A DNA stretch of 31,275 nucleotides from Acidothermaceae bacterium (GTDB lineage Bacteria > Actinomycetota > Actinomycetes > Acidothermales > Acidothermaceae). The position numbers were made by a program, and so were the translations under genes. The notes beneath the pieces are model-generated. The model did not search any database and was not told where the DNA came from. It saw only the letters and a program-made list of their open reading frames with translations. How positions within the stretch are numbered: position 1 is the stretch's first letter; every line of letters starts with the position of its first letter. The DNA is taken from NCBI GenBank assembly GCA_025925185.1, contig JAICLV010000007.1:1-31275 (forward strand). The letters run 5' to 3'. Positions 7,892 to 15,522 of the stretch are shown here, one piece after another.

Positions 7892-9135
7892 GGCAACTCC
7901 ACGGTGATGACAGTCGGGCCGCCGGTCGGACTTTGAACCTGCATCGAACCGTCGACCCCTCCAACGCGGTCGGCCAGGCCGGTCAGCCCCGAACCGCCCG
8001 GGTCGGCGCCGCCGACCCCGTCGTCCTCGACAACGACGCGTAGCGATTGCGCGGCACGTCGGACGGTCACTCGCGCCGACGTCGCCTTGGCGTGCTTGGC
8101 CGCGTTGGTCAACGCCTCGCTGACGACGAAGTACGCGATCGCCTCGATGGTGGGCGAGCAGCGCGGCTCGACTTGGACGTCGAGGGTGATCGGCACCGTC
8201 GAGCGAGCGGCAAGGCCCGACAACTCCGCGTCGAGTCCGCGGTCGGTGAGCACGGCCGGGTGCAGGCCACGCGCGAGGTCGCGCAACTCGGTGAGGGCGA
8301 GCTTGGCGTCGCTGTGCGCCTCGTCGAGCATCCGACGCGCCGCCTCGGGATCTTCGTCGTAGCGGGCGCGGGCCCGGCCTAGGTTCATCGCGAGCGCGAC
8401 TAGCCGTTGCTGGGCGCCGTCATGCAGGTTGCGCTCGATGCGGCGGCGTTCGGCCTCCGCCGAGTCGACGACGCGTGCCCGGCTGCCCTGCAGCACATCG
8501 ACGCGCTCGGCGAGCTCCTTGACGGTGACGCCGAGCATGGCGCTGGCGAGCGCGCCCTCGGCGGTGGTCAACCCGTAGGTGACGCCGAACGTGAAGATCG
8601 CGAGCAGCACGCCAATTCCGCACACCGCCCAAGCGGTTCGGTGGTCGGAGACGATGAGAAACCCGAGGTCGGCACGTTGCGCGGGCACTTGCGACACCCA
8701 GCCCGGCATCGACACGAGCGCGAGCGAGGTGCCGAACCCGCCGAAGCAAAGCCCGAAGGTCAGTACCGCCAGCGGAAACTGCACGACGTGGTAGGCGATC
8801 GCCCGCCAGGTGGGACCGTCCTTCAACATCGCCTTCAAGCCCTTCGGGCGCGCGGCTTGACTAGGTATCTCGACGTCGAGGAACAGTCGCATGCGCTTGC
8901 GCTCGAACGCGGCCATCCAGCGCGCGAGTGCGCCGACGACGAGGAACAGCGGGACACCGGCGAAGAAGAGCGGCAGCAGACCCGCCGACAGCGCGACGCC
9001 GGTCACGGTAACCGTGAACGTCACGATCGCCACCGGCAAGTCGGTGAGCGGCATCACCATCCGCAGCAGCCCGGTCAGAAACGGGCTGCGACGGCCGGCC
9101 TCGCGGCTCGCGGCGGAAGCGGAGTAGTGGGTCAC
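7879..9135 (-). CDS. Sensor histidine kinase, NarL-type (HisKA_3)
   Basis: Four membrane segments (about residues 34-51, 55-72, 112-135 and 170-190, counted from the start chosen here) form a sensor with no large external domain. The HisKA_3 motif ERRRIERNLHDGAQQRLV places the phosphoacceptor at His238. The ATPase domain shows an N box (EALTNAAKHA), DDGVGG and GSGLTGLADRV. The GTG at 9135 is chosen because TACCTT lies 7 nt before it, which would give a leaderless mRNA; a frame extension to 9210 adds 25 residues that look non-conserved. The gene overlaps the response regulator by 13 bp and begins the operon kinase, regulator, DUF4097 protein. It is divergent from the MMPL gene. Confidence 0.9.
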   Translation of the reverse strand: MTHYSASAASREAGRRSPFLTGLLRMVMPLTDLPVAIVTFTVTVTGVALSAGLLPLFFAGVPLFLVVGALARWMAAFERKRMRLFLDVEIPSQAARPKGLKAMLKDGPTWRAIAYHVVQFPLAVLTFGLCFGGFGTSLALVSMPGWVSQVPAQRADLGFLIVSDHRTAWAVCGIGVLLAIFTFGVTYGLTTAEGALASAMLGVTVKELAERVDVLQGSRARVVDSAEAERRRIERNLHDGAQQRLVALAMNLGRARARYDEDPEAARRMLDEAHSDAKLALTELRDLARGLHPAVLTDRGLDAELSGLAARSTVPITLDVQVEPRCSPTIEAIAYFVVSEALTNAAKHAKATSARVTVRRAAQSLRVVVEDDGVGGADPGGSGLTGLADRVGGVDGSMQVQSPTGGPTVITVELPCAS

Positions 9136-9142
9136 GCGGACC

Positions 9143-9148
9143 AAGGTA
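9143..9148 (-). promoter_or_regulatory. Probable -10 box, leaderless promoter of the kinase operon
   Basis: On the minus strand TACCTT matches TANNNT and is followed by 7 nt and then the GTG at 9135, so transcription would start at or next to the start codon. This both supports the chosen start and explains the lack of a Shine-Dalgarno. No clear -35 box is seen. Confidence 0.5.
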
Positions 9149-9188
9149 TCCGCGCCGTCGGCCGACTCCCATGACGTCACCTCCCGAG

Positions 9189-9216
9189 TTCGAAGGGGGG
9201 TTAACCCCACCTCGAA
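9189..9216. promoter_or_regulatory. 28-bp imperfect palindrome between kinase operon and MMPL gene
   Basis: The left arm TTCGAAGGGGGGTT and right arm AACCCCACCTCGAA form an inverted repeat with no spacer, centred between 9202 and 9203. Twelve of fourteen positions pair; the inner GGGGTTAACCCC is perfect. It lies about 55 bp upstream of the -10 box of the kinase operon and 84 bp upstream of the MMPL start, a position suitable for a dimeric regulator, possibly the NarL-type protein encoded next to it. The alternative is a stem in a longer MMPL transcript. Confidence 0.55.
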
Positions 9217-9299
9217 AACGGTCGCTAGCCGGGGCGATCCGAGCGGCGATTGTCCGGCACCTTGCTACAGGCAGATCAAGCGTCCAAGGGAGAACCGCA

Positions 9300-11522
9300 A
9301 TGAACATCGCCGCCCGCATGGGCAGCTGGAGCACTCGCCATCGAAAGACGGCGATCATCGGCTGGCTGCTCTTCGTCGTCGTCGCCGTGGTGATCGGCGG
9401 CGCCCTCGGCACCAAGCAACTCACCGACGCCGAGAACTCCGACGGCCAAACCGCCAAAGCAGAAGCGGTCTTGGCCGACGCCGGGTTCAACAGCCCGGCG
9501 TCAGAGAACGTCCTGGTGCAAACAAAGAACGGCAAGCCGGACGACGCGACGCTGCGCGCCGCCGTAGCCCAGGTCGTTACCGCGGTCAAGGCGACCGGCG
9601 CGGTGAGCGACGTGCACTCACCGATAGACGCGGCCGGCAGCCAGTTCGTCTCGCATGACGGGCGCTCGATGCTCGTGACGTTCGACATGGTGGGCGACGC
9701 CGACACCGCGACCGATCGCGTGCAGCCGGTGCTCGACGCGGTGGCGAAGGTGCAGCAGCAGAATCCCTCGCTGCGGGTGGAGGAGGCGGGCGACGCGAGC
9801 GCCGACAAGGCACTCAGCGAGACGCTCGACAACGACTTCCATCGCGCCGAGTTGCTGTCGATCCCTTTGACACTAGGGATTTTGCTGGCGGTCTTCGGCG
9901 CGCTGGTCGCGGCGGTGATACCGGTGGCACTCGCCCTGACCGCGTTCATGGCGGCCGGCGGGGTGCTGGCCCTCACGAGTCGCGCCGTGCACATCGACGG
10001 CACCGCGACGTCGGTGATGTTGCTCATCGGGCTGGCGGTCGGCGTCGACTACACGCTGTTCTACCTGAAGCGCGAGCGCGAGGAACGGGCCAAGGGTCGC
10101 GGCGCGGCTGACGCGCTCAAGATCGCGGCGGCGACATCGGGCCGCTCGGTGCTCGTCTCCGGGCTGACCGTCGTGGCCGCGATGAGCGGACTTTTCCTCA
10201 CCGGCAACGGCACATTCTCCGGTGTCGCCGAGGCCACCGTGCTGGTGGTGGCGATCGCCGTCCTCGGCTCGGTCACGATCCTGCCCGCGCTGCTGTCGTG
10301 GTTGGGCGACCGCGTCGAGAAGGTACGGGTGCCATTCGTGCGCCGGTTGCGTCGGGCGGACGGCGAGAGCCGCGTGTGGCGGGCGGTGCTGCGACGGGTG
10401 CTGCGTCGTCCGGCGTGGTCGGCCGCAGTTGCCGGCGGCTTGCTGGTTGCGCTGGCGATTCCGGTGTTCACGATGAAGACGGCGCTGCCGGGCGCGAGCG
10501 ACCTGCCGGCCAGCCTGCCGATCATCGCGACCTACGACCGGATCTCGACGGCGTTCCCGGGCGGGCCGGCCCCGGCGGAAGTGGTTGTGACCGGGTCCGA
10601 CGTGCGGTCCGCCGCTGTGACAGCCGGGTTGCAGCAGCTGTCGAAGACGGCCGCCGGCACTGGCGAGATGTCGGCCGCGCTGCAAACGCGTGTCAACGAG
10701 GCCGGAACCGTCGCGGTCGTGTCGGTCCCGCTGAATGGCGATGGCACCGACTCCACGTCCAACCACGCGTTGAAGACATTGCGGAACGACGTGATCCCAT
10801 CGACGATCGGCGCGGTGCCGGGAGTGCACGCCTACGTCACTGGAGAAACGGCCGGCTCGTATGACTTCGGGTCGCAGCTGCGCGATCGCGCGCCGCTGGT
10901 GTTCATCTTCGTGCTCGGGCTCGCAATGGTCTTGTTGCTGACCGCCTTCCGGTCGCTGACGATCGCGCTCACCGCGATCGTGATGAACCTGCTGTCGGTC
11001 GGCGCGTCGTACGGCGTCATGACGCTGGTGTTCCAGCACCACTGGTTCGACGGCATCCTCGGCTACACGTCGACCGGGTCGATCGCCTCGTGGATCCCGC
11101 TGTTCATGTTCGCGATCCTGTTCGGCCTGTCGATGGATTACCACGTGTTCATCGTGAGCCGCATCGTCGAGAACCGTCGGCGCGGTCTTTCGACCAATGA
11201 CGCGGTGGAGCACGGGATCGCCTCGACCGCGGGCGTCATCACCAGCGCGGCGGTCATCATGGTCGCGGTCTTCTCCATCTTCGGCACGCTGTCGCAGGTG
11301 TCGATGAAGCAGGTCGGCCTCGGTCTCGCGATGGCTGTGCTGCTCGACGCGACGATCGTGCGCGCGGTGTTGCTGCCGGCCACGATGGCGTTGCTGGGAG
11401 AGCGCAACTGGTACCTGCCGCGGTGGCTGCAGTGGCTGCCGTCCGGAGGGCAGGAGGACGCCTCGGTTGACCTGCAGCGGCCCGTCGAGCGTGAGCCCGC
11501 GCTCGCCACCCCGCCAAGTTGA
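9300..11522 (+). CDS. MMPL-family (RND-type) exporter
   Basis: The 740-residue protein has the MMPL layout: TM1 (about 17-36), a first external domain (37-180), a bundle of five helices, a second external domain and a last bundle. Signature segments are GVDYTLFYLKRERE (from 248), with the proton-relay DY pair, and the second-half match FGLSMDYHVF around Met612-Asp613-Tyr614. It resembles the YdfJ-type branch rather than the long mycobacterial lipid MmpLs. Such proteins export lipids, drugs or peptides using the proton gradient; the cargo cannot be told. The ATG at 9300 follows AAGGGAGAA; the frame extends to 9171 but that part overlaps the kinase promoter region. Divergent from a two-component operon, which may regulate it. 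Confidence 0.92.
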   Translation: MNIAARMGSWSTRHRKTAIIGWLLFVVVAVVIGGALGTKQLTDAENSDGQTAKAEAVLADAGFNSPASENVLVQTKNGKPDDATLRAAVAQVVTAVKATGAVSDVHSPIDAAGSQFVSHDGRSMLVTFDMVGDADTATDRVQPVLDAVAKVQQQNPSLRVEEAGDASADKALSETLDNDFHRAELLSIPLTLGILLAVFGALVAAVIPVALALTAFMAAGGVLALTSRAVHIDGTATSVMLLIGLAVGVDYTLFYLKREREERAKGRGAADALKIAAATSGRSVLVSGLTVVAAMSGLFLTGNGTFSGVAEATVLVVAIAVLGSVTILPALLSWLGDRVEKVRVPFVRRLRRADGESRVWRAVLRRVLRRPAWSAAVAGGLLVALAIPVFTMKTALPGASDLPASLPIIATYDRISTAFPGGPAPAEVVVTGSDVRSAAVTAGLQQLSKTAAGTGEMSAALQTRVNEAGTVAVVSVPLNGDGTDSTSNHALKTLRNDVIPSTIGAVPGVHAYVTGETAGSYDFGSQLRDRAPLVFIFVLGLAMVLLLTAFRSLTIALTAIVMNLLSVGASYGVMTLVFQHHWFDGILGYTSTGSIASWIPLFMFAILFGLSMDYHVFIVSRIVENRRRGLSTNDAVEHGIASTAGVITSAAVIMVAVFSIFGTLSQVSMKQVGLGLAMAVLLDATIVRAVLLPATMALLGERNWYLPRWLQWLPSGGQEDASVDLQRPVEREPALATPPS

Positions 11523-11545
11523 CCACGTTCAGGGGGCTAGGGGGT

Positions 11546-11595
11546 CCGAAGGTGCCTCCACAGACCCATCCTGGGACGAGTTCAGGCACCTTCGG
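11546..11595. terminator. Bidirectional hairpin between convergent genes
   Basis: CCGAAGGTGCCT (11546-11557) and AGGCACCTTCGG (11584-11595) form a perfect 12-bp stem. Its 26-nt loop holds a smaller inner stem, CCCA-TCC-TGGG. It lies between the stops of the MMPL gene (11522) and the epimerase gene (11643), which face each other, so it could end both transcripts. No T-run follows, as is usual for actinobacterial terminators. Confidence 0.65.
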
Positions 11596-11642
11596 CCGGG
11601 CCCGCTCCCTGGGCGAGTTCGCACGTCCAGGGCCTCGGCGGT

Positions 11643-12632
11643 TCAAGCCAGCGAAGCACCCCAGATGTGCGTCGTCGACTCGCCGGGCTCTAACCGGCGC
11701 ACATCTTGACCCGTGGCGAAGGCGTTTGGCGGAGCGGTCATGGGCTCGACACCGAGGCCCTGCCGCTGACGATCCGGCGAAAGCGTGTCGCCGGTGAACA
11801 GCTCGACGTAGGGAAAGGTCGAGTCGCACCACAGCTGCGCGCACCGCCCGTCGGGCCCGGTCAGCCGCACCCATGCCCGCCCTGCCGAATCGCGGGCCAC
11901 CTCTCGAAACGCGTAGTCGATCTTCTGGGAGTCCAGCAGGCGACCGCCACTGAAGTCGTACTCCGACCCCGCGACGGGCACCTCGCCCACGGGAAGCTGC
12001 CGCTTCGAGTCGGTGTCGATGCGCGTGCCGGCGGTGAAATCGAGGGTGCAGTCGTCGATCAGCGACCCGCCGCCCGACAGGTAAGGGTGTGCCCCACACG
12101 CCCACGGCGCCGCGGTGACCCCCGCGTTCGTCGCCACGGTCGTCACCTGCAACCCCCCGTCGTCCAACTCGTACGCCACTCGGACGTCGAGGCAGAACGG
12201 GTATCCCTGCAGCGGCCGCAACACGTGGCCGACCACGACACGCGAGTCCGACCGCTCGAGCAAGTCCCAGTTTCGCCAACGCAAGAACCCGTGGATCGCG
12301 TTCGACTTCGAAGGCTCGGTGAGCGGCACCTGGTAATCGCTGCCGTCGAAGGAGTATTTGCCGTCGGCCAGTCGGTTCGGCCAGGGCACCAGCGGCGTCC
12401 CGTGCGCGCCGTCACACATCTGGTCGACCGGGTATGGGTCGAGCACGTCGCGCTCACCAACCCGGTAAGCGCGCACGCCGCCGCCCACCTCGACGACGAC
12501 GGCGCGCTGGTCACCGTGCGATATCTCGTACTGCGAGCCGGACGGCACGAAGCCCGAGCCGGACGGCACGAAGCCCGAGCCGGCCCCGACGACCGGCCCG
12601 GGCTGCGAGCCCGCCGCGACTGCCACCCGCAT
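11643..12632 (-). CDS. Aldose 1-epimerase-like protein (GalM/YeaD-type fold)
   Basis: The beta-sandwich epimerase fold shows its active-site positions: NAIHG (111-115, His114), GAHPY (180-184, His182, the likely general acid) and GVEPMTAPPNAF (294-305, Glu296, the likely base). LVPWPNRLADGKY (81-93) is the family's substrate-side motif. The protein interconverts sugar anomers; the sugar is not predictable. Residues 1-33 precede the domain and include GSGFVPS twice in a row, a low-complexity extension. ATG at 12632 overlaps the TGA of the upstream membrane-protein gene by one base (TGATG), which suggests coupled translation; a TTG one codon earlier is a less likely start. Confidence 0.88.
   Translation of the reverse strand: MRVAVAAGSQPGPVVGAGSGFVPSGSGFVPSGSQYEISHGDQRAVVVEVGGGVRAYRVGERDVLDPYPVDQMCDGAHGTPLVPWPNRLADGKYSFDGSDYQVPLTEPSKSNAIHGFLRWRNWDLLERSDSRVVVGHVLRPLQGYPFCLDVRVAYELDDGGLQVTTVATNAGVTAAPWACGAHPYLSGGGSLIDDCTLDFTAGTRIDTDSKRQLPVGEVPVAGSEYDFSGGRLLDSQKIDYAFREVARDSAGRAWVRLTGPDGRCAQLWCDSTFPYVELFTGDTLSPDRQRQGLGVEPMTAPPNAFATGQDVRRLEPGESTTHIWGASLA
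12541..12582. repeat. 21-bp tandem duplication in the epimerase gene
   Basis: Two perfect copies of a 21-bp unit (12541-12561 and 12562-12582) with a further partial match before them encode the doubled heptapeptide GSGFVPS in the N-terminal extension. The copies are identical at DNA level, so the duplication is recent or prone to slippage. Copy changes keep the reading frame. Confidence 0.85.
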
Positions 12633-13117
12633 CAAACCGTGTGACGCCGCGACTCGTCTTCTGCGACGTGTTGGCCGTGGTACGTCGGATGCTCCGACGG
12701 ATACGCCGCCACGTCAGGATTCGCCGGATCGACCCGCGTGTCATAGACGTCGTTCTCGCGCGGGTAGACCGGGTCGCCGGCGACAGGTCGAGTCGCCCGT
12801 TCTGCCTCGAGCTCTCGAGCCAGCCGGTCGCGCTCGGCGACCGTGTTCTCGTGCTCCTCACGCATCGATCGGTGCTCCGCCCGACGCCGCGCTGAGGCCC
12901 GACGATGCATCCGCCCAGAAACGCTGGCCATGTACAGCGCCAAGAAGAAGATCGTGGTGATGATGATGCCGGCGAGGAAGATCCCCGCGAGCGTCAAGCT
13001 GCCGAGGTAGTGACCGAAACCGTGGATCGCGTAGGTCGCGCCGCCCCAGTCTTCCGCGAGTACCACCCCAGCGAAGACCGCGGCCGCCAACGCGATCAGC
13101 AAGCCGATGATCAGCAT
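12632..13117 (-). CDS. Two-helix membrane protein with coiled coil (LapA-like), unknown role
   Basis: The 161-residue product has two membrane helices (about 2-20 and 42-64) joined by a loop AEDWGGATYAIHGFGHY, then a basic, charged helix likely to form a coiled coil (about 75-110, with AERDRLARELEAE) and a polar, Pro/Tyr-rich tail ending in HTV. The layout recalls LapA-domain-like small membrane proteins common in streptomycetes. ATG at 13117 follows GAAAGGTG. A far longer open frame runs upstream to 14332 but is antisense to the YbjQ gene and is not real. It is translationally coupled to the epimerase gene downstream; a functional link between them is not obvious. Confidence 0.75.
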   Translation of the reverse strand: MLIIGLLIALAAAVFAGVVLAEDWGGATYAIHGFGHYLGSLTLAGIFLAGIIITTIFFLALYMASVSGRMHRRASARRRAEHRSMREEHENTVAERDRLARELEAERATRPVAGDPVYPRENDVYDTRVDPANPDVAAYPSEHPTYHGQHVAEDESRRHTV

Positions 13118-13238
13118 CGACGCACACCTTTCTGCGAGACCGCCTGCCGGTTGGGTCTGGACGCCGAAGGGATCGGCGTCCGATCTGCCGACCGTGTCGG
13201 CATTGCAGGCCTGGTATCTCATTCCCCGGGTTACCCCG

Positions 13239-13259
13239 CGTGACACCCTCACGTGACAC
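13239..13259. promoter_or_regulatory. CGTGACAC direct repeat in a divergent promoter region
   Basis: CGTGACAC occurs at 13239-13246 and 13252-13259, 13 bp apart, in the 190-bp region between the divergent membrane-protein gene and the YbjQ cluster. CGTGA-N5-TCACG within it is also an inverted repeat. It could be an operator; no named regulator is suggested. Confidence 0.3.
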
Positions 13260-13307
13260 GCGGCTCGCGTGGGAGCATGGCGGAACGTCCGATCTCCAGG
13301 AGCCGCC

Positions 13308-13709
13308 GTGGGGCAGGAGCACGACCTCGAGTTGATCGCGGCGGGTCTGCGCCGTGATGCGGACGACGCCCGGCTGCACGGCCAAGCGGTTCTCGACTCG
13401 CTCGCCACCGCGTTGCCGCCGCAATTCGCCCGGGTCGACCGTTCAGGCGGTTTCCTGCGCAAGCAGAAGATCGAGGCGGTGCACGTCAGCCTCGGCGATC
13501 GCCGCTTCGTCCTGAAGCACACGGCGTCCGGCTTGATCTCGTCGGTCTGCCACGAGTCGGGCGGGGTCGTGATGTCGACCGCCGACGTGGACTTCGACGA
13601 GTGGGTGCGCGAGTTGCTGACCGCGTTGTCGAGCGCCGCCGACCGTAGTTCTTCCGCCGCGCAGGCGCTGCAGCGGCTCGCCATCACCGGCTCGACGGAC
13701 GCCTCGTGA
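13308..13709 (+). CDS. Small unknown protein heading the YbjQ cluster
   Basis: GTG at 13308 follows CAGGAG and gives 133 residues; the frame extends upstream to 13269 without a ribosome site. The protein is soluble: an N-terminal helix (7-37), a central beta-rich part with IEAVHVSLGDRRFVLKH (55-71), SSVCHESGGVVMS (78-90), then DFDEWVRELLTAL (95-107) and a Ser/Ala-rich helix. I recognise no named family. Its stop overlaps the start of the first YbjQ gene (GTGA), so the two are almost certainly co-translated and may act together. The middle part looks like a ligand- or protein-binding sheet, but that is a guess. Confidence 0.75.
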   Translation: MGQEHDLELIAAGLRRDADDARLHGQAVLDSLATALPPQFARVDRSGGFLRKQKIEAVHVSLGDRRFVLKHTASGLISSVCHESGGVVMSTADVDFDEWVRELLTALSSAADRSSSAAQALQRLAITGSTDAS

Positions 13710-14647
13710 GCGAGTCGTTCGACGACACGCTCTCCGGACTGTCGGCTGAGGAGATCGACGCCCGCAGCATCGCCGAGCTCGACGCCGGCCGGTTGCCGTT
13801 GCGCGCCCAGCAACGCCTCGCGACGATGCGCGCCGACGCCGCGTTCACGTCGTCGCTCAGCGTCGACGAGCACCACGCGATCAGATCGGTCGGCTTCTCT
13901 CCGGTCGGCCAGGTGATGGGCGCGGCGGTCGTCCATCCCGGCGCCTACGGGTTCGGAAACTGCGGCTATTACGGCTCTTACAACTCTTACGGCCCGAGCA
14001 TCAGCTTCGCGTGGGGCCAAGCGCCCATCGCGGTCGCAACTCAGGTCGAGGCCGCCCTGCACGACGCCCGCGGCAACGCGGTCAACCGGCTTGTGCAGGA
14101 GTGTCAGGGCCTTGGCGGCGACGGCGTCGTGGGGGTCACCATCACGATGGAGCGGTTCGTCGCTGGCGGGCTTGAGGTGCAGGCCATCGGCACGGCGGTG
14201 AAGGCGGACGGCGAAACCCGTGCCCCGTGGCCCTTCACGTCGGACCTGTCCGGCCAGAACTTCGCGAAGCTGCTCCTCGCGGGCTGGCTTCCCGTCGGCC
14301 TGGTGATGGGCACGGCAGTGCTGCTGCGGCACGACGATTACACAACCGCGTGGCAGACCGGCTCATGGAACAACACCGAGGTGACCGGCGTGACGAAACT
14401 TGTCACCGACGCCCGTGAACGCGCGCGCGAGTCGCTTCGTCGCGACGCGGCCCGGTTCGGGGCGCAACACGTCGTGCTGCGCGACTTGTCTTTGTCGGTT
14501 CGCCACCAAGGCTGCCAGTCAGGGCGCGAAGGCGAGGACCACGTCGCGCAGTCAATCGCGTGGGGCACCGCGATAGTCGCGCTGCGACACGGCCACGCGA
14601 CCGAGGTGCCTCGACCGTTGCCGATGCTGCGACTCAACGCGGGCTAG
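13706..14647 (+). CDS. Protein with two YbjQ/UPF0145 domains
   Basis: Two copies of the YbjQ (UPF0145, 'heavy-metal-binding') domain follow a helical N-terminus of 45 residues. Copy one runs about 47-166 from FTSSLSVDEHHAIRSVGFSP to EVQAIGTAVK; copy two about 177-293 from FTSDLSGQNF to IAWGTAIVAL. Both keep the G-(F/W)-x-P-V-G-x-V-M-G turn. Copy one has a Gly/Tyr/Ser-rich insertion (75-104). Single-domain YbjQ proteins form pentameric rings; the metal-binding role in the name is not well proven, and only two Cys are present here (86 and 270). GTG at 13706 overlaps the preceding stop. A shortened copy-two helix with RERARESLRRDAARFGAQHVV shows divergence between copies. Confidence 0.85.
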   Translation: MSESFDDTLSGLSAEEIDARSIAELDAGRLPLRAQQRLATMRADAAFTSSLSVDEHHAIRSVGFSPVGQVMGAAVVHPGAYGFGNCGYYGSYNSYGPSISFAWGQAPIAVATQVEAALHDARGNAVNRLVQECQGLGGDGVVGVTITMERFVAGGLEVQAIGTAVKADGETRAPWPFTSDLSGQNFAKLLLAGWLPVGLVMGTAVLLRHDDYTTAWQTGSWNNTEVTGVTKLVTDARERARESLRRDAARFGAQHVVLRDLSLSVRHQGCQSGREGEDHVAQSIAWGTAIVALRHGHATEVPRPLPMLRLNAG

Positions 14648-14684
14648 CCGACCACCGAAGCTGACGATGACTACGGGAGGACCG

Positions 14685-15512
14685 ATGACCGAACCGACCG
14701 ACGGCGCGATCTCGCGAGACGCGATGGCCCGGCTTGCCGAGCTCAAGCCCGGCAGCGTCGGCTCGATCTTCACCTCCGACCTCACGGTCAACGAGTTCCT
14801 CCTTGTGAAGCAAGCGGGTTTTACACCGCTCGGCATGGTCCTCGGCTCCTCGATCTACCACGTCGGTATCCAGATCGGTCGATGGAGCCGTAACCAAGAG
14901 CTCGACGTGTTGTCGCAGGCGATGTACCACGCGCGTGAGCTCGCGATGACCCGCATGGAGCAAGAGGCGAACGTGCTCGGCGCCGACGGCATCGTCGGCG
15001 TGCGACTCGACGTCGAGTTCAAGGAGTGGGGCTCCGACATCGCCGAGTTCATCGCGGTCGGCACGGCGGTGAAGGCAGACGACGACCACCCGTCTGGACA
15101 GTCGAACTGGCGCAACGACAAGGGCATGCCGTTCACGTCTGACCTTTCCGGCCAAGACTTTTGGACGCTTGTGCAGACGGGCTACGTTCCGCTCGGCATG
15201 GTCATGGGCACGTGCGTCTACCACATCGCGCATCGCGGACTGGGCAACGTCTTGTCGAACATCGGCCGCAACACCGAGTTGACACAGTTCACCCAAGCGC
15301 TCTACGACGCCCGCGAGCTGGCGATGGAGCGTATGCAAAAGGAGGCCGAGTTACTCCACGCCGAAGGCATCGTCGGAGTGCAGTTGCACCAACGCAATCA
15401 CTCGTGGGGCGCGCACACGACTGAGTTTTTCTCGATCGGCACGGCGGTTCGGCCGTTGCGCGCTGACCACGTGATCACCCCGCCAAGCATGGTTGTCAGT
15501 CTCGACAACTAG
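14685..15512 (+). CDS. Second protein with two YbjQ/UPF0145 domains
   Basis: The 275-residue protein again holds two YbjQ domains: about 29-130 (FTSDLTVNEF, GFTPLGMVLG, GADGIVGVRLDVEF, FIAVGTAVK) and about 150-256 (FTSDLSGQDF, GYVPLGMVMG, HAEGIVGVQLHQRNHSWG, FFSIGTAVR). The two copies are closer to each other than to those of the preceding gene, so an internal duplication came before or independently of the gene duplication. ATG at 14685 follows GGGAGG; another ATG at 14667 lies upstream of that site and is less likely. It is 37 bp after the first YbjQ gene and 10 bp before the membrane-protein gene, all in one direction. Single-domain relatives assemble into rings, so mixed assemblies of these two proteins are possible. 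Confidence 0.87.
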   Translation: MTEPTDGAISRDAMARLAELKPGSVGSIFTSDLTVNEFLLVKQAGFTPLGMVLGSSIYHVGIQIGRWSRNQELDVLSQAMYHARELAMTRMEQEANVLGADGIVGVRLDVEFKEWGSDIAEFIAVGTAVKADDDHPSGQSNWRNDKGMPFTSDLSGQDFWTLVQTGYVPLGMVMGTCVYHIAHRGLGNVLSNIGRNTELTQFTQALYDARELAMERMQKEAELLHAEGIVGVQLHQRNHSWGAHTTEFFSIGTAVRPLRADHVITPPSMVVSLDN

Positions 15513-15522
15513 CGAAGAGTCG

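Noticed and set aside
9171..9299. Start of the MMPL protein at the first in-frame ATG
   Set aside because: That segment overlaps the palindrome and kinase promoter region, and a good ribosome site precedes ATG 9300.
9873..11213. 446-residue minus-strand open frame opposite the MMPL gene
   Set aside because: Shadow frame of low complexity; the MMPL protein has both signature motifs.
12632..14332. 566-residue open frame on the minus strand
   Set aside because: Only the last 161 codons, from ATG 13117 with a ribosome site, look like a protein. The rest lies antisense to the YbjQ gene and has the composition of a shadow frame.
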